Source: Niabella agricola | Lineage (GTDB): Bacteria > Bacteroidota > Bacteroidia > Chitinophagales > Chitinophagaceae | Assembly (NCBI RefSeq): GCF_021538615.1 | Contig: NZ_JAJHIZ010000002.1 | Coordinates: forward strand, 186,001-250,000 | Direction of reading: 5' to 3' | DNA: 64,000 bases | Position numbers and translations under genes: made by a program | In this document: in pieces, positions 53,501 to 62,477 of the stretch | How positions within the stretch are numbered: the stretch's first letter is position 1 | Layout of the letters: each line of letters begins with the position of its first letter | The notes under the pieces: model-generated | The model's input: only the letters and a program-made list of their open reading frames with translations | Told to the model about the DNA's origin: nothing | The model's database searches: none

Positions 53501-53967
53501 AACAGCTCGACTTATCGCTTATTATGCAAGGTGTACAGGGCGTTAATCTTATTAACGGAAACATACGTCACCAGTTTGGCGTTCACAATGTAAACAGCAG
53601 TCCCATCTATTACAATAATATGTTTGACAGCCAGGCTCCAGATCGGGATGTAGAATATCCTGCTCCGCTGGCCTCGGGTGTAACTCCTTTAAATAATCTT
53701 ACTAATAAGGCGGTGTCTGATGCTTCTTTCTTACGTGTTCGAAATGTAACACTGGGTTATACCCTGCCTACATCGATATTGAAGAAGTTTAAGCTGCAGG
53801 CGGTTCGTTTTTATGCGACCGGGCAAAACTTACTCACGTTCACAAAGTATCAATGGTATAATCCTGAAACGAGTGTAACCGGCGATTCGCCGTATCGGCC
53901 CGGTGTTGACCAGGGCACTTACCCCGCAAGCAGGGTTTTAATCATCGGGTTTAATGTAGGGTTTTAA
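50509..53967 (+). CDS. SusC/RagA family TonB-linked outer membrane protein with STN domain
   Basis: This is a 1152-aa outer-membrane transporter. After the signal (MKLTTVLLIITFMEVSAASH region) an STN signalling domain spans about 45-120 (LSRLISEIRKQTGYGVLVST), then a carboxypeptidase-regulatory-like domain at about 130-210 (ISGKVTGEDGQPLQGVTVTA) and a plug with IRIRGIGSLGTSSDPLFVVD and AASAAIYGSRAANGVVIVTT. The rest is a 22-strand TonB-type barrel ending ...RVLIIGFNVGF. With the SusD gene 24 bp downstream it forms a glycan-import complex; the STN domain would signal to FecR. Confidence 0.96.
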   Translation: MYKKIVQQFCVPWHGIKKLLRIMKLTTVLLIITFMEVSAASHGQSLTLSGRNVSLSRLISEIRKQTGYGVLVSTTRVNTGRQLSLNFKNTPLRDVLNKIAADLALSYSMEDRTIVIWPRTSAQAIPIAAAASVIISGKVTGEDGQPLQGVTVTAHSTGNVMITDTDGSFKIQVEEQNELLVFSYVGYQTVELRAKDGAHMNVVLKQQKSQMEEVRIIGYGEQARKKISTAVSRADGKYIGIQPVSTPGEALAGLVSGVQVQSGRGGYPGEAPIIRIRGIGSLGTSSDPLFVVDGYPLQEATQFNLINPADIESIDLLKDAASAAIYGSRAANGVVIVTTKRGRAGKTSFNVSAYTGVQYIAKKVDLLNRDQFIEYSKYAARMRNVTYPAVFDTDPQSLPDVDWQDVIFRPAPISDFQMSARGGTDKVQYSVSGGYFNQQGTMIGTSYKRYNIRFNLDAQLSPKLKLGISMAPSYSQQYRQPAGGQFSEASASETSGARALPSPIHSAVLMPPVVPVYDENGDYAQGYRGLKNSANGVFFQAALFNPLGVLELSKNRLREYRILGNNFLEYQPVKDLKIKTSIGATLNMNDQYAYIPATLANGSAPAASLSNPVINQIYAAEAQSSVLDWVWENTASYKKRIGGHNFNALLLYSLQKFQAKSTTVNGRPGTYVTTLLENPLASSEILGSLAYSQNAFMSLGGRLSYDYRSKYMLTAALRQDGSSRFGPNNRFALFPSVSGAWRITEEPFMAALQPVLSELKLRASYGETGNANIGDFTWANNIIDRNYVFNEQKAFGAAQSGFANDNLTWEKNRQTDFGLEIGFLNDKYSISFDYYKRQTDGMLFQKDLPSIIGYATTYRTNMGSLSNHGFEISAKGNFNINAFRLLLDANISANRTRVNDLGGPTSLPAQSAIFGWDNVFQVRVGEPLGLMRGYEVMGIFKYAEDLAKHPQWVTGNKVGDWIIKDQNNDGKINEEDMTVIGHGFPDFVYGLTANLQYKQLDLSLIMQGVQGVNLINGNIRHQFGVHNVNSSPIYYNNMFDSQAPDRDVEYPAPLASGVTPLNNLTNKAVSDASFLRVRNVTLGYTLPTSILKKFKLQAVRFYATGQNLLTFTKYQWYNPETSVTGDSPYRPGVDQGTYPASRVLIIGFNVGF

Positions 53968-53990
53968 TACAAATTGTAAAACTGAAAATC

Positions 53991-55433
53991 ATGAGGTATT
54001 TCCTTTCAAAAATATACACTTTACTTATTGCACTATACGTGCTGTTGAACGTAGGCTGCGGAAAAAAGTTTGTAAACCTTGTTCCTCAACATGTTATTGA
54101 TGTGGGGAGTTATTATAAAACTGAGTCAGACATACGTGCCGTGCTTACCGGTACTTATGGTAGCTTGAGGGATATCTATAATAGTTACTGGGTTTATACA
54201 GAGCTGCCCTCGGATAACGCCCAGGTCTTTACCGAAAACGAAGGCGGATACGGAGAGTTTGATTGGCTTACCTACCGGGCAACAGGTGGTGTATCCGGGC
54301 CCTGGAACCAGGCTTACCGTACCATTGCATCTGCCAACATCATTCTCGATCATATTGGTGGCATTAGCATGTCAGATTCCTTAAGGCAGCAATACATTGG
54401 CGAGGCAAAGTTTATCAGGGCGCTTATGTATTTTAACCTGGTAAAGTTTTATGGAGCGGTGCCGCTTGTACTGAAGGAAATAAAAACAGAAGCGGAAGCC
54501 TATTCTTATAAGCGCAGCACAGCTGGTGATGTGTATCAACAGATAGAAATAGATTTGAAAGAGGCACAGGGTTTGTTGCCGGCCAAATTTACAGGTGCCA
54601 ATACAGGACGTGTCACCAGCGGAGCCGCTATGGCGCTCCTGGGAAAAGCTTACCTGCAACAAAGCAGGTGGACAGATGCAGCGCTTATATTAAAACAGGT
54701 TATTCCGCTTTATGTATTTGAGCCTGCATTGTCTAAGCTCTTCGGACCAGGCAATGATAAAAATTCAGAAGTTATCTTTTCAGTTCAGTATTTATCCGGA
54801 GGCCAGGGACTTGGAAACTCTTTTGCCCATTCTTTTGCTCCGTCCAAATCCGGAACCTCCATTGTAAGCCTGGGCGCGGGGAGTAATAATACCGGGACGC
54901 AGGATCTATATGATGCTTTTGAAGCTGGTGACTTACGCAAAACAAGTTATGTGGGTGTATTTAAAGATGGTACTAACCCCAAGATCTATTATTGGGCAAA
55001 GAAATTTGTATATAATGTACCGGTTCTTAATGATGGCGATAATGACTGGCCCGTGTTGCGTTATTCCGACGTATTATTGATGTATGCCGAAGCGTTGAAC
55101 CAAAATGATAAGACAGAAGAAGCGCTTTCTTATATTAATAAAACAAGGGTAAGAGCGGGGTTGTCGCCGCTTACCGGATTGTCTAAAGAAACTACACAAT
55201 CGGCTGTTGAAAAAGAACGAAGACTTGAGCTTTGTTTTGAAGGGCATCGCTGGCACGATCTGATCCGGTGGGGCAAGGAAGTATCAACCATGCAGGCATT
55301 TAAAACCAAATATCAATCGATTGATACAAGGCTCTCCAATATGAGCATTACTCCAGACAGGAAGTTATATCCTGTTCCTTACAGGGAAATTAATCTGAAC
55401 CCTCTTTTATTACCTCAAAACCCAGGTTATTAA
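53991..55433 (+). CDS. SusD/RagB family nutrient-binding lipoprotein
   Basis: This 480-aa surface lipoprotein has its lipobox Cys at residue 23 (LLNVGC). SusD hallmarks are the N-terminal SDIRAVLTGTYGSLRDIYNS, the TPR-like helix IGEAKFIRALMYFNLVKFYG and the C-terminal YSDVLLMYAEALNQ, ERRLELCFEGHRWHDLIRWG and KLYPVPYREINLNP. It binds glycan as the lid of the SusC pore encoded immediately upstream. Confidence 0.95.
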   Translation: MRYFLSKIYTLLIALYVLLNVGCGKKFVNLVPQHVIDVGSYYKTESDIRAVLTGTYGSLRDIYNSYWVYTELPSDNAQVFTENEGGYGEFDWLTYRATGGVSGPWNQAYRTIASANIILDHIGGISMSDSLRQQYIGEAKFIRALMYFNLVKFYGAVPLVLKEIKTEAEAYSYKRSTAGDVYQQIEIDLKEAQGLLPAKFTGANTGRVTSGAAMALLGKAYLQQSRWTDAALILKQVIPLYVFEPALSKLFGPGNDKNSEVIFSVQYLSGGQGLGNSFAHSFAPSKSGTSIVSLGAGSNNTGTQDLYDAFEAGDLRKTSYVGVFKDGTNPKIYYWAKKFVYNVPVLNDGDNDWPVLRYSDVLLMYAEALNQNDKTEEALSYINKTRVRAGLSPLTGLSKETTQSAVEKERRLELCFEGHRWHDLIRWGKEVSTMQAFKTKYQSIDTRLSNMSITPDRKLYPVPYREINLNPLLLPQNPGY

Positions 55434-55663
55434 CGCAGTCTCAGATTTTAAAAACGTAGTACAAAGACAGCAAGGCAACTTAACCGTATATTAATTCAAT
55501 AGATCCTGAAACAGCCGTTAATAGCCGTGACAGGCAACCGTATCTGACTTTTATTTAATCTTTCTATATCGTAATCCTGGCCACATTCCTGTTTCCGGCA
55601 ACCGGAAGAGTGGCGATGGGCATTGCTTTGCTTCTTCAATTAAAAAGATTTTAAAATAAACAC

Positions 55664-57313
55664 ATGAACTATTCTGATAAAAAAAACAGACGTCGTTTTA
55701 TTCGAGCGGCAGCCATCATTATTCCGGGCATATGGGCTTTGCCCGGTAATGGCGCAGCAAATCTTTTTCAAACAACGGGGGGAAGCAATCAAAGCTTTGA
55801 TATTGTTATTTACGGTGCTACACCGGGAGGCATTACAGCAGCCGTAGCCGCTGCCCGTGAGGGAAGGTCGGTTGCCCTTGTAGAACCGCTGGGTATTGCA
55901 GGAGGTATGATGAGTGGCGGCCTGGCTTTCAGCGATTCGAACCAGATGTTCAGGTCAACACTGGGCGGGCTTTTCGAGGAATTTCATAAGCGTGTAGAAA
56001 AAGTGTATACGGATCGGGGCATTACACTTAATTACCGGGTAGCAGACAAGGGCACCCAACACTGGACTTATGAGCCGCATGTAGCAGAAAAGGTATTTCA
56101 CGAACTTTTAAGCGAAGCGGGCGTAAAGCTTTTTTTGAATGAAATGCTGGTGGGAGTGACGAAGCGGCAAAAGGCTATAATGCTGATTAAAACCAATACC
56201 GACCGATCATATAAAGGCAAAGTTTTTATTGATGCCAGTTACGAAGGGGACCTGATGGCTGCTGCAAAAGTAGGCTACAAAGTAGGCCGCGAGAGCCGGG
56301 ATGAACTGGGTGAATCACTGGCGGGTGCAGCTTATCCCAAAAAGCCGGTGCCGGTATCGGCTTTCAATGCTGCGCAGCAACCTTTGCCATTTATTAACGG
56401 CGCTGCTATGCTGGCTGAAGGTGCCGGCGATCATCGTATCATGACCTATAGCTTCCGGCTCTGCCTGTCAGAAGATCCTTCCAACCGCATTCCGTTCTCA
56501 CCACCCGAGGGGTATAATGCTGACCGGTATGAAGTATTTCGACGGTATTACAAAGTAGCGCCCAATAGCGGTATTCCGTTTGACCTTTACCCGCTGCCGG
56601 GAAATAAGCTGGACGGTAACAATGGTATCGGTCACCAGCTCTCTACCGGCCTGGTGGGTGAAAATTGGGACTACCCCGAAGCATCGCCGGAACGCAGGCG
56701 GGAAATCTGGCAGCAGCACGTTGTTTATACACAGGGGCTATTGTATTTCCTGATGACGGACCCGGCTGTACCTGAAAAAGTAAGAGTGCGTATGAAGAAT
56801 ATGGGCTACGCTAAAGATGAGTTTGTACAATATGGTCATTTCCCTCCTGTACTTTATGTACGGGAAGCCCGGCGAATGGTGGGCTCCTACTTTTTAACGC
56901 AAAAGGATATTCTGGAAGATAAAGAAAAGCCGGATGCCATTGGAATGGGATCTTTTCCCATCGATTCACACGACTGCCAGCGGATTGCAAAGCCTGACGG
57001 AGGATTTATTAACGAAGGCACTATTTTCCCTGCGAAAACCAGGATCGATGGAAGGGGCATTGCATACCAGATTCCTTACAGATGTATTATACCAAAGGCC
57101 AATGAATGTACTAACCTGCTGGTGCCGGTGTGCGCTTCGGCTTCGCATGTAGCTTTTTGCTCGCTGCGGGTAGAACCTGCGTGGATGGTAATGGGGGAGA
57201 GTGCCGGCATTGCAGCAGCACTGGCGATAGAAAGTAAAGCTACAGTGCAGCAAGTAGATATCGCGCAACTCGCTACACGGCTGAAGGCAAAGGGACAGGT
57301 ACTGACTTTTTAA
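55664..57313 (+). CDS. FAD-dependent oxidoreductase (PF12831 type) of the second PUL
   Basis: The 549-aa protein has a Tat-like start (KKNRRRFIRAAAIIIPGIWA). The nucleotide-binding motif is IVIYGATPGGITAAVAAARE and the family motif GIAGGMMSGGLAFSDSNQMF follows; GKVFIDASYEGDLMAAAKVG and REARRMVGSYFLTQKDI are further hallmarks. It is a paralogue of the protein at 13173. Such enzymes are common in Bacteroidota PULs, but the substrate is not established. It lies 230 bp after susD, a gap without visible genes. Confidence 0.87.
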   Translation: MNYSDKKNRRRFIRAAAIIIPGIWALPGNGAANLFQTTGGSNQSFDIVIYGATPGGITAAVAAAREGRSVALVEPLGIAGGMMSGGLAFSDSNQMFRSTLGGLFEEFHKRVEKVYTDRGITLNYRVADKGTQHWTYEPHVAEKVFHELLSEAGVKLFLNEMLVGVTKRQKAIMLIKTNTDRSYKGKVFIDASYEGDLMAAAKVGYKVGRESRDELGESLAGAAYPKKPVPVSAFNAAQQPLPFINGAAMLAEGAGDHRIMTYSFRLCLSEDPSNRIPFSPPEGYNADRYEVFRRYYKVAPNSGIPFDLYPLPGNKLDGNNGIGHQLSTGLVGENWDYPEASPERRREIWQQHVVYTQGLLYFLMTDPAVPEKVRVRMKNMGYAKDEFVQYGHFPPVLYVREARRMVGSYFLTQKDILEDKEKPDAIGMGSFPIDSHDCQRIAKPDGGFINEGTIFPAKTRIDGRGIAYQIPYRCIIPKANECTNLLVPVCASASHVAFCSLRVEPAWMVMGESAGIAAALAIESKATVQQVDIAQLATRLKAKGQVLTF

Positions 57314-57362
57314 CCAAATTATTTACAGGGTTCTTAACTCAAAACATATAAAACGGGAAGCC

Positions 57363-59189
57363 ATGAAACATAGAAATATAATTGCAGTTGTAGTACTGCT
57401 GACGGGTTTGACGGCCTGCTTAAAAAAAAGCGCAGAGCTGCCATTAGAAACCGATAACGAAACAGACATAGGAGCGATCAACCAGGTTCCTTCTGCTACC
57501 ATGGCGCAAATAAGAGCAGGGTTGGTAGATGGTTATCGTGTTGTTTACCTGGATGAAGGAATGCAATCAGGTATTTTCAAATATGATTACAGCGATACTA
57601 CTACCGTAGATGACAGCGCCATGACCATCGTAAGTGGTCTGAGGAGATATAGACGGGAAACTACCTATGTAACGCTGGAAATGTTTGGTGCCAGGGGTGA
57701 TTATGACTATGTAACTAAGGCCGGAACCGACGATACAGGACCCATTCAGAAAGCATTGAATTATTGCTCAAAAAAAGGCACCGAGATTAAATTGCTTGCG
57801 GGTAAAAAATACCTGACCCATACACTTTATCTATATAAGGACAGCCTTAAGAGTCCAGGGTACCAGGCAAAGCCCGGCCGAATAAAAATAACCGGCCAGG
57901 CGGGCGGTATTGCTACCGGAGACCTGGAACCACAGGGTGCAGGCTTTGTTCATGTAAATAATGAGACTGCTAATCTTATTGAATGTATCGGCTCTTTTTC
58001 GATCAGTAGTCCTGCAACAATGGGAGGGCAAATTGATTTTGAAAATGTAAATTTTATCGGCGGTAATAAAACCCTCAATGTTATTTATTTTGAATCCTGC
58101 CAGGGACAGATCTTACTAAGCAACTATACCGTGCAGATTAATAACCCAGCGGGTAATGGCATTACCGAAGTAACAACATGGGAGACCGAACATCACAATG
58201 GTTTAATAAGAGGGCAGGCATCGGGCAGCGGCAGCTGGACGGGCATTGGATTGGATATTAAATCCAATGAATCCACCGGACAAACAAATATGAAGATTTA
58301 CAGCAACGTTAATGTCTATAAATGCGGTTATGGTATTAGGATTGGAAGGAGGACGGCCAGTGTCGGAACTATCGGGCCGCTTAATTTTATTGGCGGGCAG
58401 GTAAGTCTTTCTGATCAGCACAATATGTGGTTGGACGGAGGCGTGTACAATCTTGTTTCAACAGGGCAGCAATTTGAAGGATCCAGGTTAAATGCCATTC
58501 TTATTGATTCAGACGGTGCTAACGATTTGCCCCGGAATATCAAGTTTACAAACACCTATTTAACTGGTGGGGGAAGGATAGAAGATGGCAGTAACAATAG
58601 TTACGCAATACATATAAAAGACGGTGTTGGGGTAGAATTCGACAGTCCTTTATTTAATAACCTGGGTAACGGTATCGTTTTCAACAAGGCGGCTACGCAG
58701 GGGCTTGTGATCCGGCGGCCGGTGGTAAGAACCGTTCGTACATACGGTACTACCAATGGTACTTTTATTCATGCGTATGGAAACACGGTGGCCAGTAACA
58801 GGCTTACGTTGGAGGACCCTTTGTTTAACCAGGCTCCTGCTACTTATATTTCCGAACCTGCACTATCAGCCTTTCTTACTACGGCAGCGGGCGGACGCCT
58901 GTCAGTAGGAAACAATGCCGCGGTTGTTTCCTGTGGTATGGGGGCAGGAACATTGCAGGCTGCGCAGATACTCAATTTTAATAATTCAGCTCCCACTACT
59001 GTTACCAATATCACGGGCGGACAGCTTTTTCGCGAGTTATTACTTACATTTAGTAACGCCCTCACCACCATTGCAAGTAACGAGAATATAAAGCTTTCGG
59101 GCAATATAGCATTTAGTGGTAGTACGAGTTCTACCTTAAAACTCATATGGATGGGTACTTACTGGCAGGAAATTTCAAGAAGTGAATAA
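57363..59189 (+). CDS. Right-handed beta-helix lipoprotein (pectate-lyase-superfamily type)
   Basis: This 608-aa lipoprotein has its lipobox Cys at residue 19 (GLTAC). From about residue 100 the segment VTLEMFGARGDYDYVTKAGT with DDTGPIQKAL is the pectate_lyase_3/GH28-related N-terminal turn. Irregular beta-helix repeats follow (IDFENVNFIGGNKTLNVIYF; NIKFTNTYLTGGGRIEDGSN). No clear GH28 catalytic trio (NTD, DD, GHG) is visible, so enzyme activity is unproved and polysaccharide binding or lyase activity are both possible. It is co-oriented with the FAD and GH127-type genes. Confidence 0.82.
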   Translation: MKHRNIIAVVVLLTGLTACLKKSAELPLETDNETDIGAINQVPSATMAQIRAGLVDGYRVVYLDEGMQSGIFKYDYSDTTTVDDSAMTIVSGLRRYRRETTYVTLEMFGARGDYDYVTKAGTDDTGPIQKALNYCSKKGTEIKLLAGKKYLTHTLYLYKDSLKSPGYQAKPGRIKITGQAGGIATGDLEPQGAGFVHVNNETANLIECIGSFSISSPATMGGQIDFENVNFIGGNKTLNVIYFESCQGQILLSNYTVQINNPAGNGITEVTTWETEHHNGLIRGQASGSGSWTGIGLDIKSNESTGQTNMKIYSNVNVYKCGYGIRIGRRTASVGTIGPLNFIGGQVSLSDQHNMWLDGGVYNLVSTGQQFEGSRLNAILIDSDGANDLPRNIKFTNTYLTGGGRIEDGSNNSYAIHIKDGVGVEFDSPLFNNLGNGIVFNKAATQGLVIRRPVVRTVRTYGTTNGTFIHAYGNTVASNRLTLEDPLFNQAPATYISEPALSAFLTTAAGGRLSVGNNAAVVSCGMGAGTLQAAQILNFNNSAPTTVTNITGGQLFRELLLTFSNALTTIASNENIKLSGNIAFSGSTSSTLKLIWMGTYWQEISRSE

Positions 59190-59207
59190 TACATAAATAA
59201 ATCAGCG

Positions 59208-61091
59208 ATGCTTTCAAAATACAATTTCTTTAGATCATGCCTGACCGCTTGGGCGATATTTTTATCGGTGCTTTGCCAGGGGCAGGAGGCAAAGGTTAAA
59301 GATGAGCTCAGGCCTGCGTTGTCCGTAAAACTCACGGGTTTTATAGAGCAACGGCTCCATGCTGCTTATAATAATCGCATACTTACTCAGGATGTGAACC
59401 GGTTGGTAGTTCCGTTTCGCAACCGTACGGAAACCCGTTGCTGGCAGTCTGAGTTTTGGGGTAAGTGGTTTACATCTGCAGTGCTGGCTTACCGGTATCG
59501 TCCTGATATAGTTCTTAAAAAGAAACTGGATGCTGCTGTAGAGCAACTTATTGCTACTCAAACCAGCGATGGTTATATTGGCAATTACGCTCCGGCGGCC
59601 AGGCTTGAACAGTGGGATATATGGGGACGGAAATATTGCCTGCTGGGGCTTCTTGCTTATTACGATCTTCAAAAAGATACCAAAACGCTGGAGGCAGCTA
59701 AAAAGCTGGCCGATCATCTTATTCAGGAACTAAAAGATAAGAATACTTTGATAGTCAAAAAAGGCAATCACCGGGGCATGGCTTCATCGTCGGTATTGGA
59801 GCCCATTTGTCTTTTGTATAGCCGTACCGGCGAAAAGCGCTACCTCGAATTTGCGAAAGAGATTGTAAAAGAGTGGGAATCTGAAAGTGGCCCCCAACTA
59901 ATCAGCAGGTCGGCAGTACCGGTTGCGCATCGTTTTCCCAGACCTGCTAACTGGTTTGGCTGGGAACAAGGACAGAAGGCCTATGAAATGATGTCTTGTT
60001 ATGAGGGATTATTAGAACTATATCGTTTAACGGGTAAGCAGGAATATAAAGAGGTCGTGGAGCATACCTGGAGCAGTATTGAACAAACAGAAATGAATAT
60101 TACCGGCTCAGGATCTGCTGCTGAATGCTGGTTTGGAGGTAAAGCTTTACAAACACTGCCGGTAAGCCATTACCAGGAAACCTGTGTAACCGCCACATGG
60201 ATCAAGCTAAATCAGCAATTATTAAAACTAACAGCTGCAGCAAAATATGCCGATGCCATTGAACAGTCGTTTTATAACAGCCTGTTGGGTGCCATGACAC
60301 CCCTTGGTACTGATTGGGCTAAATACAGTCCGCTTTCAGGGTACAGGCCACGGGGAGAGGAGCAGTGTGGCATGGGATTAAACTGTTGTGTAGCCAGTGG
60401 TCCCCGTGGATTATTTACGCTGCCGCTTAGTTCGGTAATGCACCAGGCAAAAGGGATCAGGGTAAATTTTTTTGTGCCGGGTGTTTATGAACTAACCACG
60501 CCTGCCCGGCAAAAGGTACTGGTATCGCAGGAGACGAATTATCCGGTAAAGGGTGCTGTTGCACTTAAGCTTCAACTGGAAAAACCTGAAACCTTTTCCA
60601 TTTCCATCCGTATTCCCTCCTGGAGCGCTCAAACAGTACTAATGATTAACGGGGAGCCCGCCTCTTCTCCAACTGGCGGGCAGTATTTTACTATTACCAG
60701 GGGCTGGAAAAACGGTGATCATATTTCTCTTAATCTTGATATGCGCGGACGGTTGGTGTATTCCGGAAACGGCGATCAACATTTTGCGATACAGTATGGC
60801 CCCCTGGTATTGGCAAGAGATAGCCGTTTGGGCGGGCCTGATACCGATGATGCCTTAGTTCCGGTTGCTGGTAACAATGGTTACATAAATTTAGAGCCCT
60901 GCGAAGTAAAAAATAATACGTTTTGGGTTACTTTCAAAGCTTGGGTTAAAACAGAATCGCATAAAGAAGGCCCTACAGATCCAGTACCCGTATTGTTATG
61001 CGATTATGCCTCGGCCGGCAACACGTATTCAGATGCTTCCCGCTTCAGAGTTTGGACGCCGCTTCTTTTTGAGCCGAGATATGCAAAATAA
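59208..61091 (+). CDS. GH127-type beta-L-arabinofuranosidase-like protein (DUF1680)
   Basis: This 627-aa secreted protein has a signal peptide ending near SVLCQGQ. An (alpha/alpha)6 barrel carries the GH127 metal/nucleophile set: Glu324 and Cys326 in YQETCVTATW, and Cys393 and Cys394 in MGLNCCVASGPRG, matching the E-x-C plus CC pattern of characterised GH127 enzymes in which Zn2+ and a Cys nucleophile act. C-terminal beta-domains follow (ISIRIPSWSAQTVLMINGEP; AIQYGPLVLARDS). The likely substrate is beta-L-arabinofuranoside or a related sugar; it may belong to a neighbouring GH family. Confidence 0.88.
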   Translation: MLSKYNFFRSCLTAWAIFLSVLCQGQEAKVKDELRPALSVKLTGFIEQRLHAAYNNRILTQDVNRLVVPFRNRTETRCWQSEFWGKWFTSAVLAYRYRPDIVLKKKLDAAVEQLIATQTSDGYIGNYAPAARLEQWDIWGRKYCLLGLLAYYDLQKDTKTLEAAKKLADHLIQELKDKNTLIVKKGNHRGMASSSVLEPICLLYSRTGEKRYLEFAKEIVKEWESESGPQLISRSAVPVAHRFPRPANWFGWEQGQKAYEMMSCYEGLLELYRLTGKQEYKEVVEHTWSSIEQTEMNITGSGSAAECWFGGKALQTLPVSHYQETCVTATWIKLNQQLLKLTAAAKYADAIEQSFYNSLLGAMTPLGTDWAKYSPLSGYRPRGEEQCGMGLNCCVASGPRGLFTLPLSSVMHQAKGIRVNFFVPGVYELTTPARQKVLVSQETNYPVKGAVALKLQLEKPETFSISIRIPSWSAQTVLMINGEPASSPTGGQYFTITRGWKNGDHISLNLDMRGRLVYSGNGDQHFAIQYGPLVLARDSRLGGPDTDDALVPVAGNNGYINLEPCEVKNNTFWVTFKAWVKTESHKEGPTDPVPVLLCDYASAGNTYSDASRFRVWTPLLFEPRYAK

Positions 61092-61818
61092 TAAGGAAAA
61101 TAAAATGTTGCAGCAACTTCGAAGGCGATTGGGGTGGTTATTGCGGCCAATACAGGCATTCTCCCGTCAGTGAAGCCAGGGTAGCGGGGGCGGTTGGCAA
61201 CGGTAACAGAATAATAAGTTCCGGTTATTTTAACAAGGGAAGTACCAATACCATGAAAGAAACCGGTTTTATTCAGGATCTTGCCGGCAGCGGATCTGTA
61301 AAGGACTTTACGTATAAAATGTTTTCAATTCAAGAATATTGAAAATGAATAATAATAGTGGATTGGAAAAGAACTTCTAACGCCACTCAGTATAATGCAC
61401 AAAAAATGATTTCGGAGGGTTTTAAGTTGCTATATGCCGGCGAACTTTCCGGCCCAATTATCGAAATGAGGATTCGTATGGTGTGGGATATTTTGGAAGC
61501 TACAGAGGACCTGCAACTGAGCACATAAAGCGCCCAAAAGTTTAGAAATATTGGTATTATACACGTTATCAGCTTTCGGTTTTAGTGCTGTAATCCGTAA
61601 AAGCGAAACATTGTATACGCCCAATGCTGATCAATCCCTGCTCCGGAGAATTTGAAATTGGGAATGAGAAATGTTAAATGTGGCAGTTGAAATGCCGTTG
61701 CTGATTCGGGCGTTCTCTTCACATCTGTATCTATGTGGCAGGAACCGGGAGCAAAACTGCAACATCGGGTATGAAATGGATTCGACGTGAAACGTTGAAC
61801 GTTAACCCTGAAACCTTC
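61092..61818. other. Intergenic region with degraded coding scraps
   Basis: This 727-bp stretch separates the second PUL from zapA. Two short open stretches on the plus strand look like decayed coding sequence: one ending ...GSGSVKDFTYKMFSIQEY-stop near 61341 and one ending ...MVWDILEATEDLQLST-stop near 61528. Neither has a credible start and I recognise no family. GAAACGTTGAACGTTAACCC at about 61789 is a partial family D repeat end. Confidence 0.5.
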
Positions 61819-62118
61819 CTAACTCCCTAATTCACTGTCGAGGATGGCTTCCAGTTGGTCCAGTTTTTCCATGATGCTGCCGGAGTCCATAGATGATGCG
61901 GCTTCTGCCTTAAATTCGGTGGCAAACCAGATCAGCACCATCGATACATAGTCCTGCATATCCTTTCCGGGAAATGTTTTCTTAAACTCCATTACCTTGT
62001 CATTAATGATCTTGATGGAGTGACGAACGGTTTCTTCATCGGCCGGCTCCACCTTGATACGGAAATGCCGGTCGGCAATCATAATATTGGCAGGGATCAG
62101 ATTTTCTTCCTGTGACAT
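61819..62118 (-). CDS. zapA: Cell division protein ZapA
   Basis: The 99-aa protein has an N-terminal beta-hairpin globular part (ANIMIADRHFRIKVEPADEE), the helix VRHSIKIINDKVMEFKKTFP and the conserved DMQDYVSMVLIWFATEF, followed by a C-terminal coiled coil. ZapA stabilises FtsZ bundles at the division site. It lies 15 bp after a small coiled-coil gene and downstream of pheT, the common Bacteroidota order. Confidence 0.9.
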   Translation of the reverse strand: MSQEENLIPANIMIADRHFRIKVEPADEETVRHSIKIINDKVMEFKKTFPGKDMQDYVSMVLIWFATEFKAEAASSMDSGSIMEKLDQLEAILDSELGS

Positions 62119-62133
62119 GATTTTACATTTAGG

Positions 62134-62424
62134 TTAAACGCTCAGCAACGCAATACACCGGTCGATTTCGCGGAGATAGCCATTGATCCTTTTTTCGAAC
62201 GCTTTTCGTTCTTCGGGGCTCATAGGGGTATTTCCGTAACGCGCAATATCCAGCTGCTGCTGTGCCGTTTCCATATTGGCAACTGCCATGGCGGCTGCAG
62301 CCCGGGTTTCTTCCAGTTCCTGCTTCAGCGCGCTGTTCTCTTTTTCGATAGCGGCGTTTTTCCTGCTCAGCTGGATCAGCTTCTCCTGTATCTGTTTTAT
62401 TTTTTCTTCGATTGCCTGACTCAT
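62134..62424 (-). CDS. Small coiled-coil protein between pheT and zapA
   Basis: The 96-aa protein is almost entirely a coiled coil (KIKQIQEKLIQLSRKNAAIE; SALKQELEETRAAAAMAVAN) ending in a short conserved-looking helix (KRINGYLREIDRCIALLSV). There is no signal or membrane segment. Its fixed place between pheT and zapA and its coiled coil suggest a cell-division partner role (ZapB-like in character), but that is inference. The start codon is at 62424. Confidence 0.8.
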   Translation of the reverse strand: MSQAIEEKIKQIQEKLIQLSRKNAAIEKENSALKQELEETRAAAAMAVANMETAQQQLDIARYGNTPMSPEERKAFEKRINGYLREIDRCIALLSV

Positions 62425-62477
62425 CTGTAAACAATTTCATATTTAATGCCCGCCTGACCTCAACGGGCAGACTATGA

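Noticed and set aside
61600..61818. Possible 6S RNA downstream of zapA
   Set aside because: 6S RNA is found next to zapA in some bacteria, but I could not recognise the closing stem and central bubble here; a covariance search would be needed.
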